From the NCBI RefSeq assembly GCF_001180305.1, contig NZ_CVSX01000042.1, forward strand, positions 62,001 to 126,000: a DNA stretch of 64,000 nucleotides, written 5' to 3'. This document shows, piece after piece, positions 13,006 to 23,635 of this stretch. The position numbers and the translations under genes are program-made. The notes below the pieces were generated by a model that saw nothing but the letters and a program-made list of their open reading frames with translations, had not been told where the DNA came from and did no database searches. Positions within the stretch are counted from its first letter, which is position 1. Every line of letters begins with the position of its first letter. The stretch is from Prochlorococcus marinus. GTDB taxonomy: Bacteria; Cyanobacteriota; Cyanobacteriia; PCC-6307; Cyanobiaceae.

Positions 13006-14702
13006 TGAAGTTTTTACTTGCTCAAATTAATCCAGTTGTTGGAGATTTAGAGGGCAATGCAAAGAAAATACTCTATATTGCTTCGAAAGCCAGCACAATT
13101 TCTGCTGATTTAGTTCTCACTCCAGAATTATCATTATGGGGATATCCAGCAAATGACTTACTTCTTAAAAAAAATTTAATTCAAAGTCAATATCAAATAC
13201 TTGATAATTTGTCCCTAGATATTAAGAAAAAATATGGAAACTTAAGCATCACTATTGGAATTGCAGAGATAATAAATGATTCTTTTTTTCCAAATTTATA
13301 TAATTCTGTTGCATTGCTTGAAGGCGGTGAATGGAAAATAATTGCACGTAAAATTATTCTTCCAACTTATGAAGTATTCGATGAAAAAAGATATTTTAGA
13401 TCAGAAGATAAAGTTTCTGTACTAATAAAAAAGATTAAAAATAAAACTTGGCGAATCGGTTTAACTATATGTGAAGATTTATGGGTCAACAAAGATATAG
13501 AAGGTAGAGGGATTCATAAAAAAAATCCAATTATTGATTTAAAGAAAAAAAGAATTGATACTTTAGTGAATTTATCCGCATCCCCATATACCTTCAAAAA
13601 GTTAGAGTTAAGATCCAAAGTTTCCAGTTTTGCTGCTAAATATCTTCAAGTACCGCTGATATATGTAAACCAGATTGGAGCGAATGATAATTTAATTTTT
13701 GATGGAAATAGTTTTATTCTGGATAAGAATGGATCTAAAATCAAGCAATTAAAATCTTTTTCAGAAGACTTCTCAAGTTGGGAAATTGAGCAAACAAAAC
13801 CTGATAAAAATAAATTTGAAAACTCTGAGATGTCATCAATTTTCGATGCATTAGTCCTTGGTATTAAAGATTATGCTAAAAAATGTGGATTTAAAACAGC
13901 TTTAATTGGATTAAGTGGTGGCATTGATTCAGCACTAGTTTCAGCAATTGCTACTGCCGCTTTAGGTAGTGCTAATATTTATTGCGTCTCAATGCCATCT
14001 AAGTGGAGCTCATCTCATTCAAAAAGGGATGCTAAAGATTTAGCTAGAAGATTAAAGATAAATTTCAATATTATTCCAATTGAAAACTTGATGACCTCTT
14101 TTGAAGAATCTTTTATAAAAACCATAGATTTAGAAATGGCTGAAATAACAAATCAAAATATTCAATCAAGGATCAGAGGAACACTGCTGATGGCTTTGGC
14201 AAATCAAGAAAAGCATTTATTACTTTCAACAGGGAATAAGTCAGAACTAGCTGTTGGATATTGCACACTATATGGTGATATGAATGGAGGATTATCTGTA
14301 ATTGGGGATTTATATAAAAGTAATGTTTTTAAATTATGCAAATGGCTTGATAGTAATGAATCGATTAATCATAGAAAAACATACATGTTAGACACTAATG
14401 GAGATATAATTGGAAAAAGAATACGGACAAAAGCTCCAAGTGCTGAATTGGGGCCTAATCAATTAGATACTGACTCACTCCCACCCTATTCTACTTTAGA
14501 TAATATTCTTAAAGGAATTATTGAAGAAAAAAAAGATTTAAAACAACTTCAAGAAGATGGTTATAAAAAAGAATTAATTTTAAAAATAATCTCACTTATA
14601 AAAAAAGCGGAATTCAAGAGAAAGCAGGCTCCTCCAATACTAAAACTAAGCAGTCAATCATTAGGGAGTGATTGGAGAATTCCCATAGCAATTTCTTATT
14701 AA
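13005..14702 (+). CDS. nadE: Glutamine-dependent NAD+ synthetase
   Basis: A 565-residue two-domain enzyme. The N-terminal nitrilase-type amidase has the Glu of TPELSLWGYP, the Lys of RKIILPTYEVFDEKRYF (about 115-131) and the nucleophile Cys at about 156 in TICEDLW. The C-terminal PP-loop synthetase has GLSGGIDSA at about 302-310. It uses glutamine to amidate deamido-NAD. It starts inside the nadD stop. Its stop TAA shares a TTAA with the stop of the convergent DUF3326 gene (14699-14702). Confidence 0.96.
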   Translation: MKFLLAQINPVVGDLEGNAKKILYIASKASTISADLVLTPELSLWGYPANDLLLKKNLIQSQYQILDNLSLDIKKKYGNLSITIGIAEIINDSFFPNLYNSVALLEGGEWKIIARKIILPTYEVFDEKRYFRSEDKVSVLIKKIKNKTWRIGLTICEDLWVNKDIEGRGIHKKNPIIDLKKKRIDTLVNLSASPYTFKKLELRSKVSSFAAKYLQVPLIYVNQIGANDNLIFDGNSFILDKNGSKIKQLKSFSEDFSSWEIEQTKPDKNKFENSEMSSIFDALVLGIKDYAKKCGFKTALIGLSGGIDSALVSAIATAALGSANIYCVSMPSKWSSSHSKRDAKDLARRLKINFNIIPIENLMTSFEESFIKTIDLEMAEITNQNIQSRIRGTLLMALANQEKHLLLSTGNKSELAVGYCTLYGDMNGGLSVIGDLYKSNVFKLCKWLDSNESINHRKTYMLDTNGDIIGKRIRTKAPSAELGPNQLDTDSLPPYSTLDNILKGIIEEKKDLKQLQEDGYKKELILKIISLIKKAEFKRKQAPPILKLSSQSLGSDWRIPIAISY

Positions 14703-15757
14703 TCACTATAAGAACATTTTTGGATTTTTTTTAACGGCCGTTTAATTGAATTAAAGTTAATACCTTTTTTAATAGCAAGAATTATTCCTGCAGCTTCTAA
14801 ATAGTTATTCACTTCAAAAATATTAGGATAATCATAAAATTCATTAGTCACTTTTAATATATTATGATTTTTTACAGAAATAATATTTAAACCTTTTTCA
14901 ATTCCTGCTAATACTGCTTCTCCACCTAGCGCTCCATTTGGAACTACAATAGATTCAAGTTGATTAGGATGCAATGAAATCAGTTCCTTTTCATTAGGTA
15001 ATTCAATAATTTCTGGCGCATTGCTTAAACCAATCAATACTGATGGTAAGAATGTATATCCAATTTCTTCTGCAGCAGCGCGAGGATCTAAATCTTCATT
15101 CAATTTAATGGGGTATAAAGCTGGTGCGTGAGCACAGGGAACTTTTAAGAATTTGCTAATTAGGTGGCTTATAACCGCTTCGACTCCAGAAATAGGGTCA
15201 ACCCCTCTTCCCTCTCGATAAATATTTGTTTCTAGTGAATCTGAATCATCTGGGAATTGTGCCACAATTGCTATTGCCGTAACTCCTTTTTCTATTAAAC
15301 ATTGACCAGCATCAATAAGAGTATCAGGATTTTCAATTATTCCACCACTCATTTTTGACGAATCAGAGTCAATAACTACGTTTAATGGTTTTTTTGTAAT
15401 CACATAAGAATGAACATTAATTCCTAAAGTAGAAACACACGCATCAGCAACTTGTAAATGTCTTAATAATATTTCCCTTTCAATTCCTGAATCAAAAATT
15501 ATACCAATTTTCTGTTCCTTTACCCTCTTTAAAGCGATTTCTCCTCTAGCAAATCGGTCTAAACTATAACCCTCAACATAAAAAATATTTTCATCCTTTT
15601 CAGAAAGACTACCCCCATTCATAACATTTGGATGTGTAATTAAACACCCACTTGCAGATGCTAATAATTTAGCCGTAGGAAGTGCATCCCCAGCAAACCC
15701 TCCTATCTCACAGCCTATACCAGTGGGAACAATAAATATTGTTGGTGAAATTTCCAT
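14699..15757 (-). CDS. DUF3326 family protein
   Basis: A 352-residue protein matching the DUF3326 family known from cyanobacteria and plant plastids. It begins with IFIVPTGIGCEIGGFAGDA and contains THPNVMNGG (about 42-50), CAHAPALYP (about 212) and VPNGALGGEAV (about 272). Gly-rich loops and alternating hydrophobic strands suggest a soluble alpha/beta fold. No function is established to my knowledge. It lies 27 bases after the 63-aa gene and the ferredoxin on the same strand, in the tail of the atp operon region, so a plastid-type housekeeping role is plausible but unproven. Confidence 0.8.
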   Translation of the reverse strand: MEISPTIFIVPTGIGCEIGGFAGDALPTAKLLASASGCLITHPNVMNGGSLSEKDENIFYVEGYSLDRFARGEIALKRVKEQKIGIIFDSGIEREILLRHLQVADACVSTLGINVHSYVITKKPLNVVIDSDSSKMSGGIIENPDTLIDAGQCLIEKGVTAIAIVAQFPDDSDSLETNIYREGRGVDPISGVEAVISHLISKFLKVPCAHAPALYPIKLNEDLDPRAAAEEIGYTFLPSVLIGLSNAPEIIELPNEKELISLHPNQLESIVVPNGALGGEAVLAGIEKGLNIISVKNHNILKVTNEFYDYPNIFEVNNYLEAAGIILAIKKGINFNSIKRPLKKIQKCSYSD

Positions 15758-15784
15758 TAATAATATTGCAATTTATATTCTTCT

Positions 15785-15976
15785 TTAATTTGATAAAACA
15801 GCTTTAATTTTAAGTTTTTTTGTCCCATAAGAATCAATAGAATTTTGAATATCAATAATTGACCATCGAATTACATTGCCTTTTTTTTCTAGATTTCCAA
15901 CGACAAATTCCCTTAAATTTTTTAATTTTATTGAAACTGGCCAATCCAAATGAAAAGTGATCGAACTTAATTTCAT
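15785..15976 (-). CDS. Small hypothetical protein, 63 aa
   Basis: A 63-residue protein starting MKLSSITFHLDWP. Its ATG overlaps the stop of the upstream ferredoxin gene by four bases, typical of translational coupling and the main support that it is real. It has no membrane segment; the pattern LREFVVGNLEKKGNVIRWSI suggests a small alpha/beta domain. I do not recognise a family. Cotranscription with ferredoxin and DUF3326 suggests they may be functionally related. Confidence 0.72.
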   Translation of the reverse strand: MKLSSITFHLDWPVSIKLKNLREFVVGNLEKKGNVIRWSIIDIQNSIDSYGTKKLKIKAVLSN

Positions 15977-16299
15977 TTTTGATACTTGCCAAATTGATCA
16001 TTATATAAACTATCTTCAACTTGTTCACCAATAACAACATGCAAATCTGACTTTGGATATGCCACACACAAAAGCGCAAAGCCCTTTTCCTTTAAATCAT
16101 CATTCAATCCCATAGCATCTTCTTGCTCAACTGATCCCTCCAATATAATGGATGCACAGCTTGTACATACTCCCGAACAACAACTATTTGGCAAATCTAT
16201 TCCATTCTTTTTTGCCGCTGAAATAACATCTTGATCTTCAGAACACAAGAAATCAAGGGTCTTTTGCTCAAATTGAACTTTTATATTGTATTGAGCCAT
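15973..16299 (-). CDS. Plant-type [2Fe-2S] ferredoxin
   Basis: A 108-residue ferredoxin with cluster ligands Cys40, Cys45, Cys48 and Cys78 in the canonical C-x4-C-x2-C-x29-C spacing (loop NSCCSGVCTSC). An extra Cys41 occupies the position where photosynthetic PetF usually has Arg. A tail of about 10 residues extends past the usual end. It is soluble and one-electron. It starts 16 bases downstream of atpG, so it may be read from the atp operon. The altered loop and tail suggest a specialised ferredoxin rather than the main photosystem I acceptor. Confidence 0.9.
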   Translation of the reverse strand: MAQYNIKVQFEQKTLDFLCSEDQDVISAAKKNGIDLPNSCCSGVCTSCASIILEGSVEQEDAMGLNDDLKEKGFALLCVAYPKSDLHVVIGEQVEDSLYNDQFGKYQK

Positions 16300-16315
16300 G
16301 CTTTAAATATTACCG

Positions 16316-17266
16316 CTAAACTGCTGAACCTCCTACAACTTCTAGTATTTCTTGCGTAATAGCTGCTTGTCTAGCTTTGTTATAGGTTAGATTCAAAGTA
16401 CTTGCTAATTCTTTAGCATTATCACTTGCATTATTCATCGCAGTCATCCTGCATGCGAGTTCTGAAGCTGCCGACTCTTGAAGAGCTCTTAGTACTTGAT
16501 TCTGTAAATATAATGGTAATAAAGAATCTAATAGTTGATCAGGACTTTGTTCAAAAACAATATCTGATGGTAACTTTTCTGAATCACTTTTTTCAATATT
16601 TGATTTTTCAACAAGTAACTTACTATCTTTTGTAGTCAATCTAAAAATTTCATCATTTTCCTCAGCAATACCTTGAGGATCAAGTGGCAATAATGTTTGA
16701 ACAACAGGTGCACAACTAACCAGAGTGATGAATTTCGTATAGATAATTTCTACACGATCAGAACTTTCCGAAAGAAATTCAGCTAAAATCTCATTTGTTA
16801 CTCCCTCAGAGTCCTTGGCTGTAGGTACCTGCTCTAATTCTTTGAATGTATTTTTTATTACATATCTATCCTTTCTATTTTGAAAATAACCAATAGCTTT
16901 CTTACCAACTAAAATCAAATTTGGTTGATAGCCTTGTTTTACAAGTTCTGCATATCTTAGTTCTACCTTTTTTATTATATTTGTATTGTAACCACCGCAT
17001 AAACCTCTATCTGCAGTTATGCATACTAAGGTGATGTTTTGTACCTCTCTTTTAGACAATAGAGGAGAGTCGACAGCCTCAAATTGTACTCTAGATTGAA
17101 TATTTTCTAAGACCCGAGCAAGTTTATCTGCAAAAGGTCTACTCTTAAGAACTTGATCTTGAGCTCTCCTTACTTTTGCTGCTGCAACAAGTCTCATAGC
17201 TTCCGTAATTTTTCTTGTATTTTTAACAGAAACGATCCTATCTCTAATCTCTTTAAGATTTGCCAT
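16316..17266 (-). CDS. atpG: ATP synthase F1 subunit gamma
   Basis: A 316-residue rotor shaft. It shows [15 protein letters not shown] (about 8-22) at the N-terminus, [12 protein letters not shown] (about 83-94), and the C-terminal helix AMNNASDNA...YNKARQA. A segment of about 35 residues (200-235), rich in Lys, Glu and Ser, marks the photosynthetic gamma insertion, without the chloroplast redox cysteine pair. Translation is helped by a strong Shine-Dalgarno (AAGGAG, complement of 17273-17278) six bases before the ATG. It is the last ATP synthase gene of the operon. Confidence 0.97.
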   Translation of the reverse strand: MANLKEIRDRIVSVKNTRKITEAMRLVAAAKVRRAQDQVLKSRPFADKLARVLENIQSRVQFEAVDSPLLSKREVQNITLVCITADRGLCGGYNTNIIKKVELRYAELVKQGYQPNLILVGKKAIGYFQNRKDRYVIKNTFKELEQVPTAKDSEGVTNEILAEFLSESSDRVEIIYTKFITLVSCAPVVQTLLPLDPQGIAEENDEIFRLTTKDSKLLVEKSNIEKSDSEKLPSDIVFEQSPDQLLDSLLPLYLQNQVLRALQESAASELACRMTAMNNASDNAKELASTLNLTYNKARQAAITQEILEVVGGSAV

Positions 17267-17286
17267 GGTGATCTCCTTAAATAAAT

Positions 17287-18816
<1,530 letters not shown>

Positions 18817-18834
18817 TTAAGGTTGATTTAAAAG

Positions 18835-19377
18835 TTACTTGGAAAGAGTTAAGCCAAGTTTTCTAATTTGTGAAGCAAGGGAAGCATCAATTACTTTTGA
18901 TCCTACACTGGCGACGAAACCACCAATAAGAGATGGGTCGATTTTAGTTACAAGTTCTAATTTTTCTGTTCCAGCAATATTGATGATCTTTTTGGTAATT
19001 AAACCTTTCTGTTCATCAGTAAGCTCGACGGCAGAAGTAACAGTTGCCAAAGCAATATTACTATTTTCTCGGTAAATCTCTAAAAACCTATCAAGAATTG
19101 AAGTAAGAATTCCAATTCTTTGCCTATCGGCCAATAATTTTAAGAAATTCAATAAAGAAGAATTAACCTTATTTGAAAAAATTTCAATAATGATTTTCTT
19201 CTTAGCATCTGTCTCTAAAATGGGAGAGGATAGTGCCTTCTCCAATTCAGGGGAACCATTTATTAATTCCAAGAGTTGTTTAACCTCAGAAACCATCTCT
19301 TCAGTTTGCGAATTTTCATTCACAACTTGAAGTAATGCTTCAGCGTATGGTGTAGTAACTGAATTTAAAAGTGGCAT
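18835..19377 (-). CDS. atpH: ATP synthase subunit delta
   Basis: A 180-residue OSCP-type subunit that ties the peripheral stalk to F1. The N-terminal helical bundle begins TPYAEALLQVV, and the C-terminal LIGGFVASVGSKVIDAS near residue 150 is the family signature. Its start overlaps the atpF stop by one base. It is called atpD in chloroplast-style nomenclature. Confidence 0.95.
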   Translation of the reverse strand: MPLLNSVTTPYAEALLQVVNENSQTEEMVSEVKQLLELINGSPELEKALSSPILETDAKKKIIIEIFSNKVNSSLLNFLKLLADRQRIGILTSILDRFLEIYRENSNIALATVTSAVELTDEQKGLITKKIINIAGTEKLELVTKIDPSLIGGFVASVGSKVIDASLASQIRKLGLTLSK

Positions 19378-19889
19378 TAGTTCACCTCAATATTATTAAT
19401 TGATTGAGTTACCAAATTTTCTTGTGCTGTTTTATCAAGTCTATTTGGCAGAGAATCTAAAGCTTTTTTAATTGCCAGTTCAACAGCTTCTTTTCTAAGT
19501 TGAGAAATTGCTCTGGATGCTTCAGAGCTCTCATCAGAGATTGCACTTTGTTTAATTCTTGCCATCTCCTCTATTGCTTTTTTCTCACTTTCCATTCTGA
19601 TTGATTCAGATCTTTTAAGGGAATCTGCTTTTATTTGAGAAGCTTTTTCTTCTGCTGAAGATAAATCTTTCTTCGCCTTTTCTAAAGCTTGAGTTGCATT
19701 TAGGAGTCGATCTTCAGCATCTTTTAATTCAAGAAGGATTCCTTCTCTCCTTTTTTGAAGCATTTTGCCTAGGAAACCAGGCAAAAATTTATAAAGACCA
19801 AAAACTACTACAGCCCAATTAAGGATGTTAGTTTCAAATAAATTGAAATTCAATCCAAAACCTTCTGTAGCTAAAAGAGTTAAATTCAT
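19377..19889 (-). CDS. atpF: ATP synthase F0 subunit b
   Basis: A 170-residue stalk subunit. It has a membrane anchor near residues 24-44 ([18 protein letters not shown]) followed by a long charged coiled coil. It forms the peripheral stalk as a heterodimer with b-prime, encoded just upstream with a four-base overlap (19886-19889). Confidence 0.94.
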   Translation of the reverse strand: MNLTLLATEGFGLNFNLFETNILNWAVVVFGLYKFLPGFLGKMLQKRREGILLELKDAEDRLLNATQALEKAKKDLSSAEEKASQIKADSLKRSESIRMESEKKAIEEMARIKQSAISDESSEASRAISQLRKEAVELAIKKALDSLPNRLDKTAQENLVTQSINNIEVN

Positions 19890-20347
19890 TTTTCTAGAAT
19901 CAATCTATTAACAATAAGTTCGCTTAGATCATCAGCCTGTTTAGAAAGTTGATCACGAGCGGCAGACGTCTGACTTTCAATTTCTAGTCTTGCTTTTTCT
20001 TTTGAAGCATTTGCTTCATTGTTAGCAAGTTCTAGAGCTTCTTTATAAAGCTTGTCAGACTCATCCTCAGCTTCGCTTACAATTCTTTGGGCTTCTGTAC
20101 GAGCACTTTGAAGCTGAGTTAATAAATCAGCTTCTAATTTTTTAACCTCAGAAAGTTTATTTTTAGCCTCAATAATATTATTACTTACAAACTTTTCTCT
20201 TTTTTCTACAACATTGCCTACAGGCTTAAAAAAGAGAGAATTTAATATGTAAGTAAGCGCTACTACTTGTATCGCCATCAGTGGCAAAGTGGCATTTATA
20301 TCAAATAATCCACCTTCTGTAGCACCAAAAAAATTAAAGGCCAACAT
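19886..20347 (-). CDS. atpF2: ATP synthase F0 subunit b-prime
   Basis: A 153-residue homologue of subunit b. The hydrophobic anchor (about 17-40, [20 protein letters not shown]) is followed by [12 protein letters not shown] and a coiled coil. Having two different b-type subunits is typical of photosynthetic bacteria and chloroplasts. It is cotranscribed with atpE (68 bases upstream) and overlaps atpF. Confidence 0.94.
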   Translation of the reverse strand: MLAFNFFGATEGGLFDINATLPLMAIQVVALTYILNSLFFKPVGNVVEKREKFVSNNIIEAKNKLSEVKKLEADLLTQLQSARTEAQRIVSEAEDESDKLYKEALELANNEANASKEKARLEIESQTSAARDQLSKQADDLSELIVNRLILEK

Positions 20348-20415
20348 ATGATTCAGTTGAAGTTAAAAAATTAAATTTAAATATTGCTAATAAGAATTAG
20401 AAGCAATATTAACTT

Positions 20416-20679
<264 letters not shown>

Positions 20680-20739
20680 TTAATACTTGTGATAATCTTT
20701 GTTGTCATACACGCTTGGACATCCTTTCTATTAAGAATG

Positions 20740-20758
20740 GGTCTGATATTTTCAGACC
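20740..20758 (-). promoter_or_regulatory. Hairpin between atpB and atpE
   Basis: GGTCTGA (20740-20746) and TCAGACC (20752-20758) form a perfect 7-bp stem with a 5-base loop in the 164-base gap between the subunit a and subunit c genes. No U-run follows on the minus-strand transcript, so it is unlikely to be a full terminator. An mRNA processing or stability element for atpE is a reasonable inference. The gap has further CAGAC/GTCTG fragments (20790s-20800s) that could pair alternatively. Confidence 0.5.
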
Positions 20759-20825
20759 TACGCGATTAGATATTTTGCCAGATTACAGACCCTTTGTAAA
20801 AGCGTCTGAATGTATTGGAAGACAG

Positions 20826-21551
20826 CTAATGATGTTCTTCAACAGCTTCTCCAATGTAGTAGGCCGCTAAAGTTGCGAAAATCAGTGCCTGAATTGCACT
20901 AGTAAATAGTCCTAGGAACATAACAGGTATTGGGAGAATTAGCGGAACTAAAAAAACTAGAACACCAACAACAAGTTCATCAGCCAAAATATTTCCAAAT
21001 AACCTGAAAGAGAGTGATAAAGGTTTCGTAAAGTCCTCTAGAATTTTGAAAGGTAGCATAATAGGAGTTGGGTGAACATAATATTCGAAGTATCTCCAAC
21101 CCTTATTGCTTAAACCTGCATAGAAATAAGAAAGTGAAACCAATAAGGCCAAGGCTATAGTCGTATTGATATCTGCAGTAGGTGCTCCTAATTCTCCACT
21201 TGGTAACTTAATCAATCTCCAAGGAATTAAAGCTCCTCCCCAATTACTAACAAATACGAATAAAAATAAAGTGCCTATAAATGGCATCCAATCTCTATAT
21301 ACTTTTTCACCTATTTGAGTCCTAGCAAGATCTCTTATGTAATCCCAGAGGAACTCAAGCAAGTTTTGAAGGCCTTTAGGATCATTTTCCATTTTTTTAG
21401 TTCCTAAAGAAATAAAAACTAATAACGCTCCTAATAAAATCCAAGATGTTAAAAATACCTGCCCATGAAGTCTGATATTTCCAATTTGCCAATAAAGATG
21501 TTGACCAACTTCTAATGCTGCAAAATTTGTTAGCAAAGAATTAAAAAACAT
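20826..21551 (-). CDS. atpB: ATP synthase F0 subunit a
   Basis: A 241-residue membrane protein with five or six helices. It includes [17 protein letters not shown] (about 179-195), which holds the essential Arg that faces the c-ring, and a conserved C-terminal helix ending IGEAVEEHH. It provides the proton half-channels. It follows the subunit I gene by 22 bases. It is called atpI in chloroplast usage. Confidence 0.96.
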   Translation of the reverse strand: MFFNSLLTNFAALEVGQHLYWQIGNIRLHGQVFLTSWILLGALLVFISLGTKKMENDPKGLQNLLEFLWDYIRDLARTQIGEKVYRDWMPFIGTLFLFVFVSNWGGALIPWRLIKLPSGELGAPTADINTTIALALLVSLSYFYAGLSNKGWRYFEYYVHPTPIMLPFKILEDFTKPLSLSFRLFGNILADELVVGVLVFLVPLILPIPVMFLGLFTSAIQALIFATLAAYYIGEAVEEHH

Positions 21552-21573
21552 TTGTTTTGAATAAAAAATTTAC

Positions 21574-22050
21574 TTAAGAACGTGAAAAATAAAGAATGAG
21601 TGAAGGCTTATAAATGAAAAAACCTATCATTGCAGGAAAAATATGCAAAGATCCTAGCTTGCTTGCAAAAATAAAGAGGCAAACTGGAACTAATAGTTGC
21701 AATTTTGATACACCTGATGATTCTTTACCAAGTTTCCCTATACTTTTGGCAAGCAAACGTAGGTAAAAAATGCCGGCAATTGCACCTATAAAAATACTAA
21801 AACCAAAAGTAAAGCCTAGAAAAATTCCAGTTATTGATGCTAATAAAATTGAAACAATAAAAGTAATTCCAAAAATTGTTAATTGCAATTTTGTAAATTC
21901 ATCATTTTGAGAAAGTAAATGATCTATTTGATTGGCAATGCCAGATTTACTTTCTTTGATGATCGAATTATTCAGGGATTGAGGAAATTGAACATTTTCA
22001 TTAGAAGGATGCTCGAGTTTTTTTCTATTTGAGTCCACTGATGTGAACAT
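21574..22050 (-). CDS. ATP synthase subunit I (Atp1-like assembly protein)
   Basis: A 158-residue protein with a polar N-terminus of about 50 residues and then about four hydrophobic segments (residues 56-155). Its place as first gene of the large atp operon, 22 bases before subunit a, identifies it as the UncI/Atp1-type subunit, which is poorly conserved in sequence. The family assists c-ring assembly or Mg delivery and is not part of the finished enzyme. A structured leader lies immediately upstream. Confidence 0.8.
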   Translation of the reverse strand: MFTSVDSNRKKLEHPSNENVQFPQSLNNSIIKESKSGIANQIDHLLSQNDEFTKLQLTIFGITFIVSILLASITGIFLGFTFGFSIFIGAIAGIFYLRLLAKSIGKLGKESSGVSKLQLLVPVCLFIFASKLGSLHIFPAMIGFFIYKPSLILYFSRS

Positions 22051-22060
22051 AGTTTAAAAA

Positions 22061-22119
22061 CCCCCTCTGAAATGGTTTAAGTAAGTATATAAACCCACGG
22101 AATCTATCACGGAGAGGGG
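22061..22119 (-). promoter_or_regulatory. Nested-hairpin leader of the atp operon
   Basis: CCCCTCT (22062-22068) is the exact reverse complement of AGAGGGG (22113-22119). Between them GGTTTA (22074-22079) pairs with TAAACC (22090-22095). On the minus-strand transcript the downstream arm AGAGGGG is followed by G and five U, then by AAACU and the ATG of the subunit I gene (22050). The arm is also the only Shine-Dalgarno-like sequence for that gene. Pairing would either hide the ribosome site or act as an attenuator. Both roles are inferred. Confidence 0.5.
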
Positions 22120-22317
22120 ACATTTAGCTAGTTTTTTTTGATAAAAAATTAATTCTTAAGATTTATTATGAATCTGTAGACCATTTTTTACTTTATTCTT
22201 CAAAAATAAAATTTGTAAAAAATCATCTTTTTAATTTCTTTAACACTTTAAAACGTTAATAAAAGACTTGGCAAAATCTCAATTAAACGTCTCAATAGTA
22301 CATATACATCTAAAAAA

Positions 22318-23553
22318 TTGGAGATAAGTCAACAAAAAATAAAATATAAAAGAATTTCTAAAAGAAAAAAAACCTTTAGTTCTAATTACAAAAAAAATTT
22401 AAGCAATTTAACACAGTCTTTCTTACCATTACCTTGGACGATATGGCCTTATGAGGCAAAAATCCTCATAGTTCTCATTGGAATTTGGTCAATATTAGGA
22501 ATATGCATACTAGGATCATCAAGTTGGTGGGTGGCTAGTAGGGAGATGGGAAATTGGGCTTACTTCTTAAAAAAACAAATCATTTGGACAATTCCTGGAA
22601 TTGGTCTATTTTATTTCGTTCTTAATACAAACATTAGGAATCTTTTAAAGTTTTCAAGGATTATTTTTTATATTTTATTCTTTTTGATTTTCCTTACAAA
22701 TATTACTGGAATTACAGTTAATGGCTCTTCAAGATGGCTAGTGCTTGGCAATTTACGTCTCCAGCCATCTGAATTAATTAAACCTTTTCTAATTCTAGAA
22801 GCTTCTAATCTTTTCGCACATTGGAATCTAGTAAAAAATGATAAAAAATTAATTTCAATAATATCCTTTGGTTTATTAATCTTATTAATACTAAAACAGC
22901 CTAATTTAAGTACTGCGTCATTAACTGGAATTCTTCTTTGGGTAATGGGTTTATGTGGAGGAGTAAAACTTAGCTCTCTTTGCTCATTTGCTTCAATAGG
23001 ATTCATTACTGGAGGTATCAGCATCCTTAATAACGAATATCAAAAACTGAGAGTTACTTCATTTATAAATCCTTGGAAAGATCAACAAGAAAATGGATAT
23101 CAATTGGTTCAGAGTTTATTAGCTATAGGTTCAGGTGGTCTATTTGGCCAAGGTTTTGGACTTTCTATACAAAAATTACAGTATCTACCGTTCATGTATA
23201 CAGATTTTATTTTTGCCATTTTTGCGGAAGAATTTGGTTTATTGGGATGTAGTTTTTTCTTAGGATTTTTAGCAGTATTCTCTTATATAAGCCTAAGAAT
23301 TAGTCTTAAGTGCAGGAATAACTATACACAATTAGTTGCTATAGGATGTGGTTTATTGTTGACAGGTCAATCAATAATGCATATTGCTGTAGCAACGGGT
23401 TCAATGCCTACTACAGGATTACCGCTACCCTTCATTAGTTATGGTGGCAATTCATTAATGGCGTCTTTTTTTATTGCTGGAATGTTAGTGAGATGTTCAT
23501 TAGAGTCTACAGGATTCATTGGAATGATTGGTACACGAAAGACTCTTAATTAG
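22318..23553 (+). CDS. ftsW: FtsW/RodA family peptidoglycan polymerase (FtsW-like)
   Basis: A 411-residue SEDS protein with about ten membrane helices. Family marks are LRLQPSELIKP (about 151-161), the loop ENGYQLVQSLLAIGSGGLFGQG near 258, FIFAIFAEEFG (about 300) and PLPFISYGGNS near 372. SEDS proteins polymerise glycan strands; FtsW acts at the division septum. No ATG or GTG is available near the N-terminus. The TTG at 22318 is the most likely start, preceding a basic cytoplasmic tail of about 45 residues. The exact start is uncertain. Confidence 0.9.
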   Translation: MEISQQKIKYKRISKRKKTFSSNYKKNLSNLTQSFLPLPWTIWPYEAKILIVLIGIWSILGICILGSSSWWVASREMGNWAYFLKKQIIWTIPGIGLFYFVLNTNIRNLLKFSRIIFYILFFLIFLTNITGITVNGSSRWLVLGNLRLQPSELIKPFLILEASNLFAHWNLVKNDKKLISIISFGLLILLILKQPNLSTASLTGILLWVMGLCGGVKLSSLCSFASIGFITGGISILNNEYQKLRVTSFINPWKDQQENGYQLVQSLLAIGSGGLFGQGFGLSIQKLQYLPFMYTDFIFAIFAEEFGLLGCSFFLGFLAVFSYISLRISLKCRNNYTQLVAIGCGLLLTGQSIMHIAVATGSMPTTGLPLPFISYGGNSLMASFFIAGMLVRCSLESTGFIGMIGTRKTLN

Positions 23554-23635
23554 TTAGAATTTAAGGGATTTAATTCAAGCTATCGAATCATTTAATTTAG
23601 TTATTTCAGAATTATCTCAAAAGGGTAATCTTCTT

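Noticed and set aside
15852..16079. Alternative frame across the ferredoxin/63-aa junction
   Set aside because: It overlaps two supported genes on the same strand; the ferredoxin cluster motif and the four-base coupling favour the other frames.
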